A stretch of 64,000 bases of DNA from Conchocele bisecta (lineage: Eukaryota; Mollusca; Bivalvia; Lucinida; Thyasiridae), in contig CM055275.1 of the NCBI GenBank assembly GCA_029237695.1, positions 8,940,899-9,004,898 of the forward strand, in the 5' to 3' direction. A model generated the notes under the pieces. The model saw nothing but the letters and a program-made list of their open reading frames with translations, made no database searches and was not told where the DNA came from. Below are positions 45,398-57,369 of the stretch, piece by piece. The position numbers were made by a program, and so were the translations under genes. Position 1 is the stretch's first letter. The number at the start of each line of letters is the position of its first letter.

Positions 45398-45777
45398 TCA
45401 CTTGCGGAGCACAGTCCTCATGACAGTAGTGCCGAGACCCCGTATTTCAGAGAGCTGTACATAGTACACTCCGCCTCGTGACTAAGTGACTATTTTGTTG
45501 AGACAGTAGAAGGCAATCATGTCGACCATTAAAGAGTTAATGGACATAGGCAGGGAATTACGCTTAACTGGGATGGAGTTAATGTCCTTTGTGAAAGAAG
45601 AGCAAGACAGAGAGAGAGAGAATATACTATTAGAAAGACAGGCTGAGAAAGATAGGCTTGATGCTGACAGACTAGCAAAAGAGGTAGATAAACAGGCTGA
45701 GAAAGATAGGATTGAGGCTGACAGACTAGCAAAAGAGGTAGAAATGCAAATGACTAAAGTTAGACTAGAAATGTGGC

Positions 45778-46215
45778 CTGTCGGCACACGAATGCCCCCG
45801 CTGGCAGCCAAAGAAAACGAGGCATATTTGATTATAAGCCATTTACCCGAGCGTTAAGGTTTCGAACGCACCAAGTCTGTGACCTTGACCCTGGGCTTAA
45901 CGGGGGCGGGAACGAATTTGGATTTGGGTTCAACAAAGGGCGGTTAGAAGACCAATTTGGAAGCCAATTGGGACGATGTGATGTTTCAACAAAGGGCGGT
46001 AGGAAGACCAATTTGGAAGGCAATTGCGGGTTGGGGGTTGAAATGTGGAGCAGATCCGAGCAAGGAAACAGAAATTATAAGAAATTTACCCAGCGTTAAG
46101 GTTTCGGGACGTACGTACGTACGTACGTACGTACGTACGTACGTACGTACGTACGTACGGACGCCGGTAACACTATATGCCCCCCTCACCATTCGGTGGC
46201 GGGGGCATAATTAGA
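45778..46215. repeat. Insert in gypsy gag with (GTAC)n microsatellite
   Basis: Breaks the gag frame. It holds two similar stretches around AACAAAGGGCGGTWRGAAGA (45,937 and 45,986), two around ATTTACCCRGCGTTAAGGTT, and (GTAC)n at 46,109-46,159. Origin unknown. Confidence 0.6.
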
Positions 46216-46381
46216 GTACGAATGTAAAATGCGTGAGTTAGAGACAACGCAGAAAGTTGAGATAGCGAAGGCAGAAATGGGAATATCGGATCATTATAGT
46301 CCAGTAGTCGATCATAATATACCACAAGGTCCGAAATTACCATATTTTGATCAGGATAAGGACAATATAGATAGTTATCTC

Positions 46382-47339
46382 GCACGGTTTGAATGGAATC
46401 GAATGGAATGGTGCTTAACGGCCCATCAACACAAAAGAGTATCATTTAGGGCCAAGCAATGTCGATGAAGACTACAAATAATAGTAAAATAGTATGTTAC
46501 ATGTAGTAATCAATCAGATGATAAGGTAAACATATTAATATGATAAACAATATAAATGAAAAACGTGTATAGAATTATAAAATTATAGAAATGAGAAACA
46601 TGTATACAATGATAAAATTAAATTTTCCAATACAAGTTAGTTTCATGTAGAAAGTGAAGCAAACCTTCAATGTTCTCCACCTGGAATAACTCCGCAAGTG
46701 AAGTAACATTGAAGTGTTTGCCTCGAATATCGGCAAAATCGATACAGTCCAGTAGGATGTGTTGCACGGTAAATGCGCTGTGGCATGGAATACACCATGG
46801 ACGCGGCTCACCTTTGAGCATATACGAATGCGTTAGTCGTGTATGTCCAATGCGCAATCGACTAAGGACAACTTCATCCCGGCGAACATGTCTGTAGCCA
46901 GGAGTCCATTCGCCCAGAGTCGGTTTCACAGCATGAAGTTTATTATCTGTGAGCAGATCCCACTGGATCTGCATTGTATCGCGAGTTGATGGATGATTTA
47001 AAATCATGATAGCAAACAGGAAAATGAGAGGTCGGTAGCTCCAGGGCAGCCTTGGCAGCACTATCTGCCCTGGCATTGCCCTTGATAACAGTATGGCTGG
47101 GGAGCCAACACAAAATAATGTCCTTGCCAGAGTGACGTAAGTAAAATATGGTGTAGCTCCATGATTTGGCGGATAAGTGAATGTTCAAGTTTCATGTTGT
47201 ACAAAGCTTGTAGTGAAGATAATGAATCGGAAAATAAGATGAATTGCTTTCTCCAAGATATGTTTGCGAAATCAAGAGCAAGTAAAATCGCCCTCAATTC
47301 CGCAGAAAATATCGAAGATTTGTCTGGGCACGGTTTGAA
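46382..47339 (-). mobile_element. LINE fragment L20 (only minus-strand copy) with 12 bp target duplication
   Basis: Body 46,394-47,327, flanked by GCACGGTTTGAA at 46,382-46,393 and 47,328-47,339. It carries RNase H, the zinc-like region, the 3' UTR and tail in reverse orientation, inside the gag core of the gypsy element. The RNase H part shares the TACTTACGTCACTCTG-type change of L7, so the two are related subcopies. Confidence 0.92.
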
Positions 47340-48039
47340 CGTTACACGTTACATTGCTCATGGATCAGTTAATAAGCACTTGCAGTCGTGACTTGTACGT
47401 TTGTCTAAAGGAAAAGGTCGTTAGCAAAGTACATGAGATGGTAGTGCAAGCTGACTTCTTTGCGGAAGCCAGAGGCGGTACAAAGTACGTAGTACAGAGA
47501 GAGAACCGAGACAACAGAGCGAAAAGTGAGAATCGTAACACAGGTTATGAGAGGAAGGTGAGAGGTCAATGTGAGAGATATCGAGGCAATGACCGATCTC
47601 GTCACTATGATAGAGAGAGAAATGGCGAGAGGAGTAGAGATAGTAGTAGGGAAAGGTACAGAGAGAATGACAGACGTACCATTACATGTTACCATTGTGG
47701 AGGTCAATGTCATGTAGCTCCAGACTGCCCAAGAAGAGGTCACGTGCCTCGAGCTGCAGCCCTTGAGGAAAATGATACTGGTGCCTATGGGCAAAAGAAG
47801 GTAAGCTTTGCAGGCACCGGTGACGAACCAGAAATGGAGGATGCAATATATAGCGACAGGAGTAGAGGCAGGAACAGGGGCAGAGGGCGTTATCACCACC
47901 GTGGAAGAGGCTGAGGGCGCCCCTTTTCCCCACCTGTAGATCAGGGTAATTTTTGTATTGTAGAGGACAACCAGACCAAAGATGACGGTGAAATCACTAT
48001 GATATGCGCAGGTAAGGAAGTTGATCAGAGTCCGAAGGT

Positions 48040-48520
48040 TACAACAGGATGCACATTTTCCAGTGCAAAATTGCCAGTGGCAGAAGGTTTGTTAAATGGG
48101 GAAGTGGTGACTGTGATGCGTGTACAGGTTGCTCGGGCGTAGTAGTGAGAAAGGACGCTGGAATGAAGTCCCTGTAGCGAGAATCACCATTGACTCCCCA
48201 TTTTTCAAAGGAGAGACCGAAGCGTTATACATGGACGAAACTATATACGATGTATCCATAGGGAACATTGATGGGTCACAACTTCCTGTACTAAATGATT
48301 TCAAAGGCGCGACCACGTTAGCAGTTGAAACGCGTTCACAGGTTTTGAAACGCGATGAATCGTACCGGAAACTGCGGGTACCGGAAGCCGTATCGCACGT
48401 TTCGCGTAGTGATTTCAAAGAACAACAAACAAGCGACGTTACGTTAACGTCATTACATACTAACGCAAAAAACGGAAACGTGAAACATTCTAAGAACGGT
48501 AACGTTACGTCATTCCTGTA
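48040..48520 (+). pseudogene. Gypsy aspartic protease remnant
   Basis: The frame 48,120-48,521 includes PVARITIDSPFFKGETEALY and TIYDVSIGNIDGS, the C-terminal half of a Ty3/gypsy protease. The place expected for the D-T/S-G active site (about 48,115-48,150) reads as C-T-G in another frame, so the enzyme is inactive. A spacer with AVETRSQ follows, then the deletion of RT. Confidence 0.6.
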
Positions 48521-48539
48521 GCGAAAAGATTTACTGTAT

Positions 48540-49433
48540 CGACAGTTTGAGACGACAGGTAACAAAAGAAAATACTATCAATTAGTCGTTCCGGAAAAAC
48601 TTAGACAGACCGTGTTAAAGGTGGCACATGAATCTATTATGTCAGTGCACTTAGGAGTAAAGAAAACAACAAATCGCGTTTTGGCATGTAATAAAGGCAC
48701 CGCTGGGCAACATGCCACTGATTGACACGCCATTCAAACGCATAGCCGTAGACATCGTAGGACCGATTTATCCAGCAACGGATAATAAAACTCGGTATAT
48801 TCTAACGCTAGTAGATTACGCCACACGATATCCAGAGGTAGTACCATTACCGAGTATCGAAGCAGAAAGAGTAGCTGAGGCACTCGTAGACATGTTCAGT
48901 CGATTTGGAATTCTTGAGGAATTATTGACTGATTGCGGATCTAAATTTACGTCGAACGTAATGCGGGAGGTCAGTAGACTATTATCACTGAGACAACTTA
49001 CGACTACTCCCTACCATCGGGTTGGTGGAGAGATTCAACGGTACATTGAAGCAGATGCTTAAACGCATGACGAGCGAGCGTCCCAAAGATTGGGATAAGT
49101 ACATTAACGCGTTGTTGTTCGCGTATCGCGAGGTTCCACATGAGAGCCTAGCATTCCTCCCCATTCGAACTACTCTATGGGAGAACAGTCAGAGGTCCTA
49201 TGAGTGTTCTCCAGGATCTGTGGTCTGAGAAGGAACTTGACGAAAACGTGAAAACTACATACCAGTACGTACTGGAACTCAGACAGAAACTCGAGCAAAC
49301 ATGTGAAATATCGAGAACAAATCTCAAGAAATCGAGTAAGCGGTACGCGAAGTACTATGCCAGGAAAGGGGATACTAGCCGTCATAAACACGGCGGTAAT
49401 GGGGAACATTTGCCGATTAACTGCCCCTGCTGA
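48540..49433 (+). pseudogene. Gypsy integrase remnant
   Basis: Pieces: a zinc-binding-region remnant (HESIMSVHLGVKKTTNRVL) at about 48,540-48,690. The core frame 48,712-49,062 follows (RIAVDIVGPI, DYATRYPEV, LTDCGSKFTS, with the second Asp preserved). The next frame, 49,022-49,228, has VERFNGTLKQMLKR with the Glu region and FAYREVPHESL. The C-terminal frame 49,200-49,433 ends without a chromodomain. At least three frame breaks. Confidence 0.75.
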
Positions 49434-49565
49434 TATAGGTGGCGCTACGACCACATTGGTCCATCTCAACTTCCTATTTACTTCCGCATTGTTCATATCG
49501 ACATCGAACGACCACGACACAGTTCGCGCAATAATTACAGTTATATCGACAGTATAAACTCGAAA

Positions 49566-50918
49566 ATGGCTTCGGGATACGGTTCTATGCATTTGATAGA
49601 TCTCAGGGCAGAGCTGAAACGTAGAAATGCGAAGATCTCCGGACGAAAAAACGAGCTGATAGACAGGTAAACAGACGGCCGTAATTTTGTAAACACGGTA
49701 CACGTGGTTAATAAAGAAAATAAATTCAACCCAATCCTAGCTTGCTGGAACGGATTAATTATACTATTTATAGCCCACAAATTATATATATCACAGTGAA
49801 AGTCTCGGAGCCAGGACTCAGAAAATAGCTTCTTCTAAAATTACCCCACCCACTTCGATGAACTAAATATTCATAATCTTTGTCATTTACATGCAAAGTG
49901 GGTGAGGCAACTTTTTCAATGAGCCATTTTCCGAGTCCTAGATCAGAGTCTTAGATCGGAGTCTTTCAACTACATGTAAGTACTTTTGTCTCTGCACCTA
50001 TATCTCGGATCCTCTTCAAACTGCATAAATATGTAGACGGAGTCGTATTTCCAAATTCGTGTTTGAAGCGTTCTTTGTATACTTTCTACTTTGTGGAGAG
50101 TGACCTAAAAAATTTGCTAATACACACGTTATTAAGTAAGTTTATGTCTCATATTGTAGAATGTTTTCTCATTAACAATATAACGAAGAATAAATGTCAA
50201 CGTCCTGCAGATTATTGCTATATTTTAGTGCACGAAATGGAAATGTTAATCCGCAAATTTATACCATTGACTGGTGTAGCGATATTGTGTAACCTACATG
50301 TACATGTATTGCCTATAAAACGGAACTCCGTACAAGGTGAATACATAATAAATGGATTTCATTTATTTTCAGATTGGAGGCCTACGACAGAAATGCAAAC
50401 TTTGGTCACGAGTCAGTTATGCCCGAATTCTCAATGGATACACCAGACATAGAGGGGTATAAGGATTTTCATGGCATGATGAAGATGGCACCATTATCCT
50501 TCGACTTCGCATATGAATATCTCGAAAACTATAAGGTAGAATTCGACAGTGATGCTGTCAATCTGTATAAGGAAAAATCCTGATTTACATGCGACTGTGT
50601 TGTATGAAAGACCTGGACTTTGTGAAAAGTGCGTGCCATGCAAGCATGAAAAAAAAGGTAACTTACATAGTAGATATTTCCTTCAATAAGTCTGGCACAG
50701 TTCACGAAGCACAGTGTGAATGTGGTGCTGGGAAAAAGCACCTCTTGACCATTGCAAGCACATTCGTGCTGTTTTGTATGCTTGTTGCAAATTCAACAAG
50801 ACCGATTCCATCAATGTTGACCCGCAGGTCACCCCTGACCATGACGCGGTATGCCATCGCAATTCCTAGGGATTGCGGTTGCAATTCCCAGAGAACTAAC
50901 AAGGGGTGGGTTTCCTAA
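49566..50918 (+). pseudogene. SAP-SWIM domain gene, two exons plus frameshifts
   Basis: Exon 1 (49,566-49,669) encodes a SAP motif, a DNA-binding helix pair (MHLIDLRAELKRRNAKISG), and ends at GACAG with a GTAAAC donor. Exon 2 starts after TTATTTTCAG at 50,372 and continues the SAP helix in phase (LEAYDRN). A 1 bp loss near 50,578 and one extra A near 50,734 break the rest. The SWIM zinc finger (AQCECGAG, then an H-C-K-H-I in another frame) lies at 50,700-50,790. SAP+SWIM proteins, often with a YqaJ nuclease downstream, are numerous in bivalves. No nuclease is seen here. It is probably a dead member of that family. Confidence 0.6.
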
Positions 50919-51289
50919 GGACTAACTGGGTTATGTGCATGCACTAGCTATTGGTGCATGCACATATTACCTATACACCCCTTGGTGACTCGTAGGTACT
51001 CTATGCATTCCCGTACAAAGGTAAGTACACTTGCCTTTGGGCGTCTGTGTGTAGGGGAACCTGGCTGGCCGTTTGCCGTGGCCTGCGACCCGGACGTTTT
51101 GGAGGAAGGGATCCTGGTGGGTGAGTGTCTTGCGTGGCTGGTAGAATTTCTGGCCAAGATGTCACGCATTACTACAATACACCACTTCGGCCCTGACTTC
51201 AAGGCAAACGGGAGGTCCTTGGGTGAGCACGCCCAATGGGATTAATCGGCTTCTGTGGCACCCGGTGCTGGAGTCGTGACTGGAGCATA
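50919..51289. other. Hairpin and unassigned frame
   Basis: A hairpin (TATGTGCATGCACTA ... TGCATGCACATA) lies at about 50,933-50,966. The 95-residue frame at 50,958-51,245 has no recognised domain and may follow from the SAP-SWIM gene. Confidence 0.4.
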
Positions 51290-51519
51290 TATTTTTTTTT
51301 ATTTTTGCTTTGTTTTGTGATTATTTCATATTTCATATGTACGTGAGTACATTATCTTGTTCCCTTTTACATTGTGTCACCAGTCCGCGGCTCTAGTAGG
51401 TGTCACGGTTTAGTGCTACACGACTGAGTTATTTGTCTTGCTCGAGTATATCACTATGTATCCTCGGTGTGCTGTGCGGAGACCCGCACCATTAGCACAT
51501 CATCCCCTTGTAGGGCTCC

Positions 51520-53108
51520 ATGGAGGGTGGGGAACATAGTGATGAATATACCGGCCTACTGATATACATCGCCAAAAAAACAAAAAACAAACTTCTTCAC
51601 AATTATCCACAAACCCAATTGATTGGAAGGCTTCGGACTTCACAAAGTCGTCTAGCCAACCTTGTTCAGCTGGCCCATTTAAAAAACGGACACGACCTGC
51701 AGAATTCAATTTTCTGTCTACTCCATCTGATTTCCCTCAACGACCACTACAACAACATCAAACAGAACTACAGCATGTAGCCACTTGGCCTCGATTCCTT
51801 GTGGTCCATGCAACTGACACAGACAAGCCTCTTGAAAAATTGTCTGTCTTTGTTTTATCAAAGATACTGAATAGTGTGGCAGGGGAGCCCAAGAACTTGA
51901 AACGGTTGCGCTCTGATGACCTTCTTATTGAAGTTGACAGAAAGAGCCATGCAGAGAATCTACTGTTTTGTACCAAGTTCTTGGATACCCATGTCGACAT
52001 CCAGCGCATAAATCTTTGAACAGTTGCAAGGGAGTTGTCCGATCACCGGAGTTTGCTCATGTAAGTGAGCAAGAAGTGATCGAACAACTCGAGCCACAAG
52101 GAGTTGCTGATGCTCGAAGGATTAATAGAAAAGTGAACGGACAACTAGTCCCGACTAATACCTTCATTCTAACTTTTAACTGAATGAACTACCAAAAGAA
52201 CTTAAACTAACCTGATGGTTACTCGTCACAGTTGACCCAACATACCAAACCCGTTGCGCTGTTACAACTGCCAACTGTACGGCCACCACAAAAACAGATG
52301 TAAGAGAGATCTTGCATGTGCACGCTGTGGCATTGCCAAGCACAGTAATGAAAACTGTGTGGAGGCCGAACATTGTGTCAACTGTAATGGTAACCATTCG
52401 GCATATTCGAAAGACTGCCCGAAGTGGAAGATCGAGAAGGAGATAGTTCGCGTGAAACATACACGCAACATATCATTCCCTGAAGCCGGGAAGATTGTTG
52501 AAATGCCAACAACTCCTATCCCTGGCTTTTCTTACGCTTCGGCTGCAGTCTCTCGCAAGCCAGCAGAAGTATTTCAACTCAAACGGACGTTTCTTGGAAA
52601 CCAGCTGAACAACCCACAATAACGTGGCCCTATAATCCGCCACACTACAAGCCTTCCAACATATCTCACTCATCGTCTAAACAGACGCAATCTCCCCGAG
52701 GCCGGAGCCCAAAGGCCTCAACATCTAAACCTACTTCGGAAGGTGGGACGTCAAAGGCCACACCTTCCAAAAGCCCTAAAGGTCGGGCTAAAAAGACCTT
52801 AAAACAGATCACGGCCGTGTCTCCTCTGCGATCACGGCAAGGGCCGGATGACAGGTCGGCCTCTCCACTACCACTCAGGGGTAGGCCCACTGCCATGGGG
52901 AGGATCCCTACAAAACCGCACAGGAAAGGGTCTGATGACCCTGGATCGCAGAAAAGGTCTGATGACCCTGGATCGCAGAAGGGGGCAGACGGCCCCATTC
53001 CACTTAAGAACAGGTTTGAGTCGTTGGACTCGATGGAGACTGAAGTCTTCCGACATTCCAACTCCCAAGCCTGTTCCACCCCGCAAACCCATACTTCCAC
53101 CTACATAA
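51520..53108 (+). pseudogene. LINE ORF1: RNA-binding protein with three zinc knuckles
   Basis: Pieces in changing frames: an N-terminal region from about 51,520; an RRM-like part at 51,801-52,183 (KLSVFVLSKILNSVAG, RSDDLLIEVDRKS, then SLNSCKGVVRSPEF and LVPTNTFILTFN). Three knuckles follow at 52,254-52,430 (CYNCQLYGHHKNRC, CARCGIAKHSNENC, CVNCNGNHSAYSKDC). The end is Pro/Ser-rich with the KGSDDPGSQ repeat. Such proteins coat LINE RNA. At least three frameshifts. Confidence 0.8.
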
Positions 53109-53111
53109 AAC

Positions 53112-55620
53112 ATGGATACTATTATCCAATGGAACTGTCGAGGAATTAAAGCAAATCGTGATGAATTAACAATTGTATTAACTCAACACAACCCCATTGC
53201 TGTTTGTCTTCAGGAAACATTCCTTAAAGTTGACGATACATTTTCTTTTAAATCACATGCATTATACAGTAAGTGTTCAGATAACGCTGAACGCGCATCT
53301 GGTGGAGTTTCAATCCTCGTTAATTTGAGCACCCCACATGGTCTCGTGAATCTTGACACTAATCTTCAGGCTGTGGCCGTTAGTGTTACGATGCACAAGA
53401 CTATTACGTTATGTTCTATCTACATTCCACCATCTGCAGTCCTGTTAAAACATAACTAGATAATATGGTCTCTCAGCTCCCTTTGCCTTTCATTCTCCTT
53501 GGCGATTTTAACGGACATAACATGCTTTGGGGTTGTAAAGACACAAACAAAAAGGGGGAACTTATTGAAAATTTTCTTTCCGATCACAATCTCAGCATTT
53601 TTAACGATAAATCGAGCACATATTTACATCCCGCAACCGGTTCATATTCCTCTCTGGATTTAACTCTGTGTCATCCTTCTCTGTATTTAGACTTTACGTG
53701 GAAAGTTGGTGACGACCTATGTGGGAGTGACCACTTTCCTGTCTTCTTGCAGAGTAATGGACCACCATCCACTGACAGAGTCCAGAGGTGGAAATTACAT
53801 AAAGCCGATTGGGACACATTTCGCAATATGTGCATGATTGAACTAGATTTTGATCGCTTTCGAGATGCAGAAGATCCACTAGAACACTACGTTTCCCTGT
53901 TACACGATATTGCAGAAAAGACAATACCAAAAACCTCGGCAAAGCCCAAACGTGTCCATAAACTATGGTTTGACGAAGAATGAAAACAGGCAATGACTGC
54001 TCGTAAGCAGTCTATTCGTCAAATCAATAATAACGCAACAGCAGATAATTTAAATGCTCATAGAATTTTTAGAGCGAAAGCTCGACGCACAATTAAAGCT
54101 AGCAAGAGAAGGACTTGGAGATCTTTTGTCTCCAAGTTGAATTCGCGATCTAAAATGAAAACAACATGGGACATGATTCGTAAGATAAACGGTAAAGGTA
54201 AGTCAACTTCTATCAATCACCTCAACAAAGCAGGACATAAAGTATCTTCCAAAACAGACATTTCAAACACATTAGCAGATACCTTCTCCAGGAGCTCCTC
54301 ATGTGATAACTATTCTGAGGAGTTCTTGAAGGTGAAATCTGAGCAAGAGAAAACTAAACTTAATTTTAATTCAGACAATTCAGAACATTACAACACTCCT
54401 TTCTCTATGAGGGAATTAAAAGCTTCCCTCGAGAAAGCACATGATACATCAGCAGGCCCTGATGATATCCACTACCAACTGCTTAAACATTTACCTGAAC
54501 ACTCTTTAGACAACCTCCTTGAAATAGTTAATACCATTTGGGAACAAGGCGTCTTTCCTTCATGGCGGGAAGCTACAATCATACCTGTTCCCAAACCGGG
54601 CAAGGATCACACCGACCCATCAAGTTACCGTCCCATCGTAGATACTAGCTGCGTCTGTAAAACCATGGAACGAATGATTAACGACAGGCTTGTCTGGTTT
54701 CTGGAATCCAATGGATTGATTTCGTCGCCAGAGAAGCACTGCCGATAATCTGATTAGACTCGAAGCATTCATTCGAGATGGGTTTGTTAACAATGAGCAT
54801 ATAGTTGCCGTATTTTTTGACCTAGAAAAGGCATATGACACGACGTGGAAGTATGTGATTATGAAGGACCTTCATGACCTCGGTCTGAAGGGTCATCTCC
54901 CTGATTTTATTTCTAATTTTTTGAAAGACAGACAATCTGCGGAATCGAGGGCGATTTTACTTGCTCTTGATTTCGTGAAAATATCTTGGAGAAAGCAATT
55001 CATTTTATTTTCCGATTCATTATCTTCACTACAAGCTTTGTACAACATGAAGCTTGAACATCCACTTATCCGTCAAATCATGGAGCTACACCATATTTTA
55101 CTTTCGTCTGGCAAGGACATTATTCTTTGTTGGCTACCCAGTCATACTGGTATCAAGGGCAATGACAGGGCAGATAGTGCTGCCAAGGCCGCCCTGGATC
55201 TACCAACTTCTCATTTTCCTGTTTGCTATCATGATTTTAAATCATCCATCAACTCATTCATCTCCGATACAATGCAGATCCAGTGGGATCTGCTCACAGA
55301 TAATAAACTTCATGCTGTGAAACCGACTTTGGGCGAATGAACTCCTGGCTACAGACATGTACGCCGGGATGAAGTTGTCCTTAGTCGATTGCGCATTGGA
55401 CATACACGACTAACGCATTCGTATATGCTCAAAGGTGAGCCACTTCCATGGTGTATTCCATGCCACAGTGCATTTACCGTGAAACACATCCTACTGGACT
55501 GTATCGATTTTGCCGATATTCGAGGCAAACACTTCAGTGTTACTTCACTTGCGGAGCTATTCCAGGTGGAGAACATTGAAGGTTTGCTTCGCTTTCTCCA
55601 TGAAACTAACTTGTATGGGA
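53112..55620 (+). pseudogene. LINE ORF2 with RT deletion (L21)
   Basis: The endonuclease is open at 53,112-53,459, then frameshifted (53,465-53,983, ending in a TGA where L14 has a Cys codon). RT fingers and the start of the palm are at 53,993-54,748, then a 20 bp loss near 54,720. 54,855-55,340 fuses the RT segment to RNase H (FLKDRQ then SAESRAILLALDF). It is the same family as L13 and L14, with a nonsense change before the zinc-like region at 55,340. Confidence 0.85.
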
Positions 55621-55862
55621 AGATTTAATTTTATCATTGCATACATGTCTCATATTTCTCTAATTTTATATTTCTATACACGTTTTATATTTCTATAAAT
55701 ATATATATATATATATATTGTTCATCACATTAATATTTTTACCCTAATCACATATTGCATACTATTTTACTATTATTTTTATTCTTCATCTACATTGCTT
55801 GGCCCTAAATGATACTCTTTTGTGTTGATGGGCCGTTAAGCACCATTCCATTCCATTCCATT

Positions 55863-56341
55863 CTTCACTTGCGGAGTTATTCCAGGTGGAGAACATTGAA
55901 GGTTTGCTTCGCTTTCTCCATGAAACTAACTTGTATCGGAAAATTTATTTGTTATCATTGTATACATGTTTTTAATTTCTATAATGTTATCATTGCATAC
56001 ATTTTACTCATCTCTAATGCTCATCGTATTGGTATTTGGTACCCTAATCATCTGATTGCCTACCACATATATATCATACTATATTATTATTATTTGTATT
56101 CTTCATCTAGATTGCTTGGCCCTAAATGATACTCTTTTGTGTTGATGGGCCGTTAAGCATCATTCCATTCCATTAATTTATATTGTTCATCGTATTACTC
56201 TTTTTACCTTAATCATCTGATTGCCTACGACATCTAACATACTATTTTACTATTATTTTTATTCTTCATCTACATTGCTTGGCCCTAAATCAAATTATTT
56301 TGTGTTGATGGGCCGTTAAGCACCATTCCATTCCATTCCAT
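55863..56341 (+). mobile_element. LINE 3' fragments L22 and L23 in tandem
   Basis: L22 (55,863-56,173) begins TTCACTTGCGGAG in the tail of L21; L23 (56,174-56,341) begins AATTTATATTG in the tail of L22. Both end in GATGGGCCGTTAAGCA-type 3' ends and ATTCC repeats. Confidence 0.85.
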
Positions 56342-56480
56342 TAACATTCAGTGGATGTGGTAACAAAACGTGCACAATTCTTCATCTCAATTAGCAGATA
56401 TTATCTATTTGAACATTTGTGAGGGTTTCCATTTCTGGCTGACGGCATATTATATACATTAGGTATATAGTATTCTCCAG

Positions 56481-57369
56481 TCATGACGTATGGCACGTGC
56501 TTGGATACATCATTTGCATGGACCATAATTCGTACATCAGTGTCGGTGTGATGCCAGTCGCAGAAATCCAGTCATCGTCTTCTATAAACTCACATGCTCT
56601 GCTGATGTCATAATGCCACATTATAAACTGACGCATGTCTCTGAGCTCAGCTCCAACATTTTTTGCGAGAATTCCCGTGATTAGCGCGTCCTCTGTGCTC
56701 AGAAACGGGAAATACTGCGAAGCTTTGTAAAGAGGCGTGGCCAGATTAGCCGTCAATGCATAGCACGGACCGCCTATGTATTGCGGATACCTATCAAACG
56801 GGTACATGTCTCTAGACACGCCCCATTTCCCTGTTCTTAGCACCGCGGTCCGGGTTTGATATTGATATCCGTATATCGTTCCGTTATTCCGCTCTGAGTT
56901 CACGATAAGTGTATCCAACAGCGCTGGTATCTTGATAAACATATCCGAATCCGACTTCACAATAAACTCAGCCTGTTCGCAGTATAACCCAGCCCATCGC
57001 AAACCCATCAGTACTTTATACACAACATTCGCGTGCGTGTCATTAAAATCCGCCATTACGATGTCACCGTATAGCTTCACCTCATTTTGTATCTCCATGG
57101 TGATCTCGCGAGTGGGCGGAGCTCCCAGTAGAAAGGCCAGCCTCATGAACGCGCCACTGTAGGAGCCCCACGTGTTTCTGATGGCGCGTCTCGTGTCCGC
57201 ATCCGCGTGAACTGTCAACACCAGCACTACCAGTCTCAAGGAGACATTACCGCAGATTTCCCGACCTAGGAGGAGCCACGTGAAGTCCTGAGGAGTTATC
57301 TTATCTTTGCTCAATGCTGAGAAACGGTCGTCCGCTGGTCGATTGTCGGTCGATAAATTGTCTCGCATC
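56481..57369 (-). CDS. GT31 glycosyltransferase (beta-1,3-galactosyltransferase-like), catalytic exon
   Basis: About 295 residues of a Golgi GT31 enzyme, which adds Gal or GlcNAc in beta-1,3 linkage from a UDP sugar. Motifs in order: LVVLVLTVHADADTRRAIRN TW region, a FLLG strand, YGDIVMADFNDTHANVVYK, the metal-binding KSDSDMFI (DxD type), YPQYIGGPCYALT, and EDALITGILA near the catalytic region. The exon starts after TATCTTAACAG (minus strand, 57,370-57,380), so the in-frame ATG upstream at 57,383 is probably intronic. The N-terminal cytosolic tail and membrane anchor must lie in an exon not seen here, and the next 300 bp upstream are LINE. The frame is fully open, unlike everything around it, so this is probably a live host gene. 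Confidence 0.85.

Larger units (their letters stand above)
45519..47914 (+). pseudogene. Gypsy gag, three pieces
   Basis: Piece 1 (45,519-45,777) starts MSTIKELMDIGRELRLTG and contains a charged coiled coil (two repeats of AEKDRLDADRLAKEV). Piece 2 (46,216-46,393) ends with YFDQDKDNIDSYLARFE, the beginning of the gag core. Piece 3 (47,340-47,914) resumes late in the core (LKEKVVSKVHEMVVQADFF), so most of the core is missing. It then has an Arg-rich region, a CCHC knuckle (CYHCGGQCHVAPDC) and an RGR-rich end. Gag would package the element RNA. Confidence 0.75.
45409..49375 (+). mobile_element. Ty3/gypsy retrotransposon remnant lacking RT
   Basis: Order: gag (45,519 onward), zinc knuckle, protease remnant, integrase. 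RT and RNase H are absent between about 48,530 and 48,560. LTRs are not recognised. Gag is split by an insert at 45,778-46,215 and by LINE L20 at 46,394-47,327, and the capsid-like core is mostly deleted. Confidence 0.8.
51290..55862 (+). mobile_element. Longest LINE copy L21 (ORF1 + ORF2, deleted)
   Basis: The only copy with 5' UTR and ORF1. The 5' limit is approximate (about 51,290). ORF1 is decayed (51,520-53,108) and ORF2 starts at 53,112. A deletion at 54,937 joins the RT to RNase H and removes the catalytic YVDD region. It ends in an (ATTCC)n tail running into L22. Confidence 0.88.

Noticed and set aside
45986..46192. Repeated R-T-Y-V peptide frames
   Set aside because: Translation of the (GTAC)n microsatellite.
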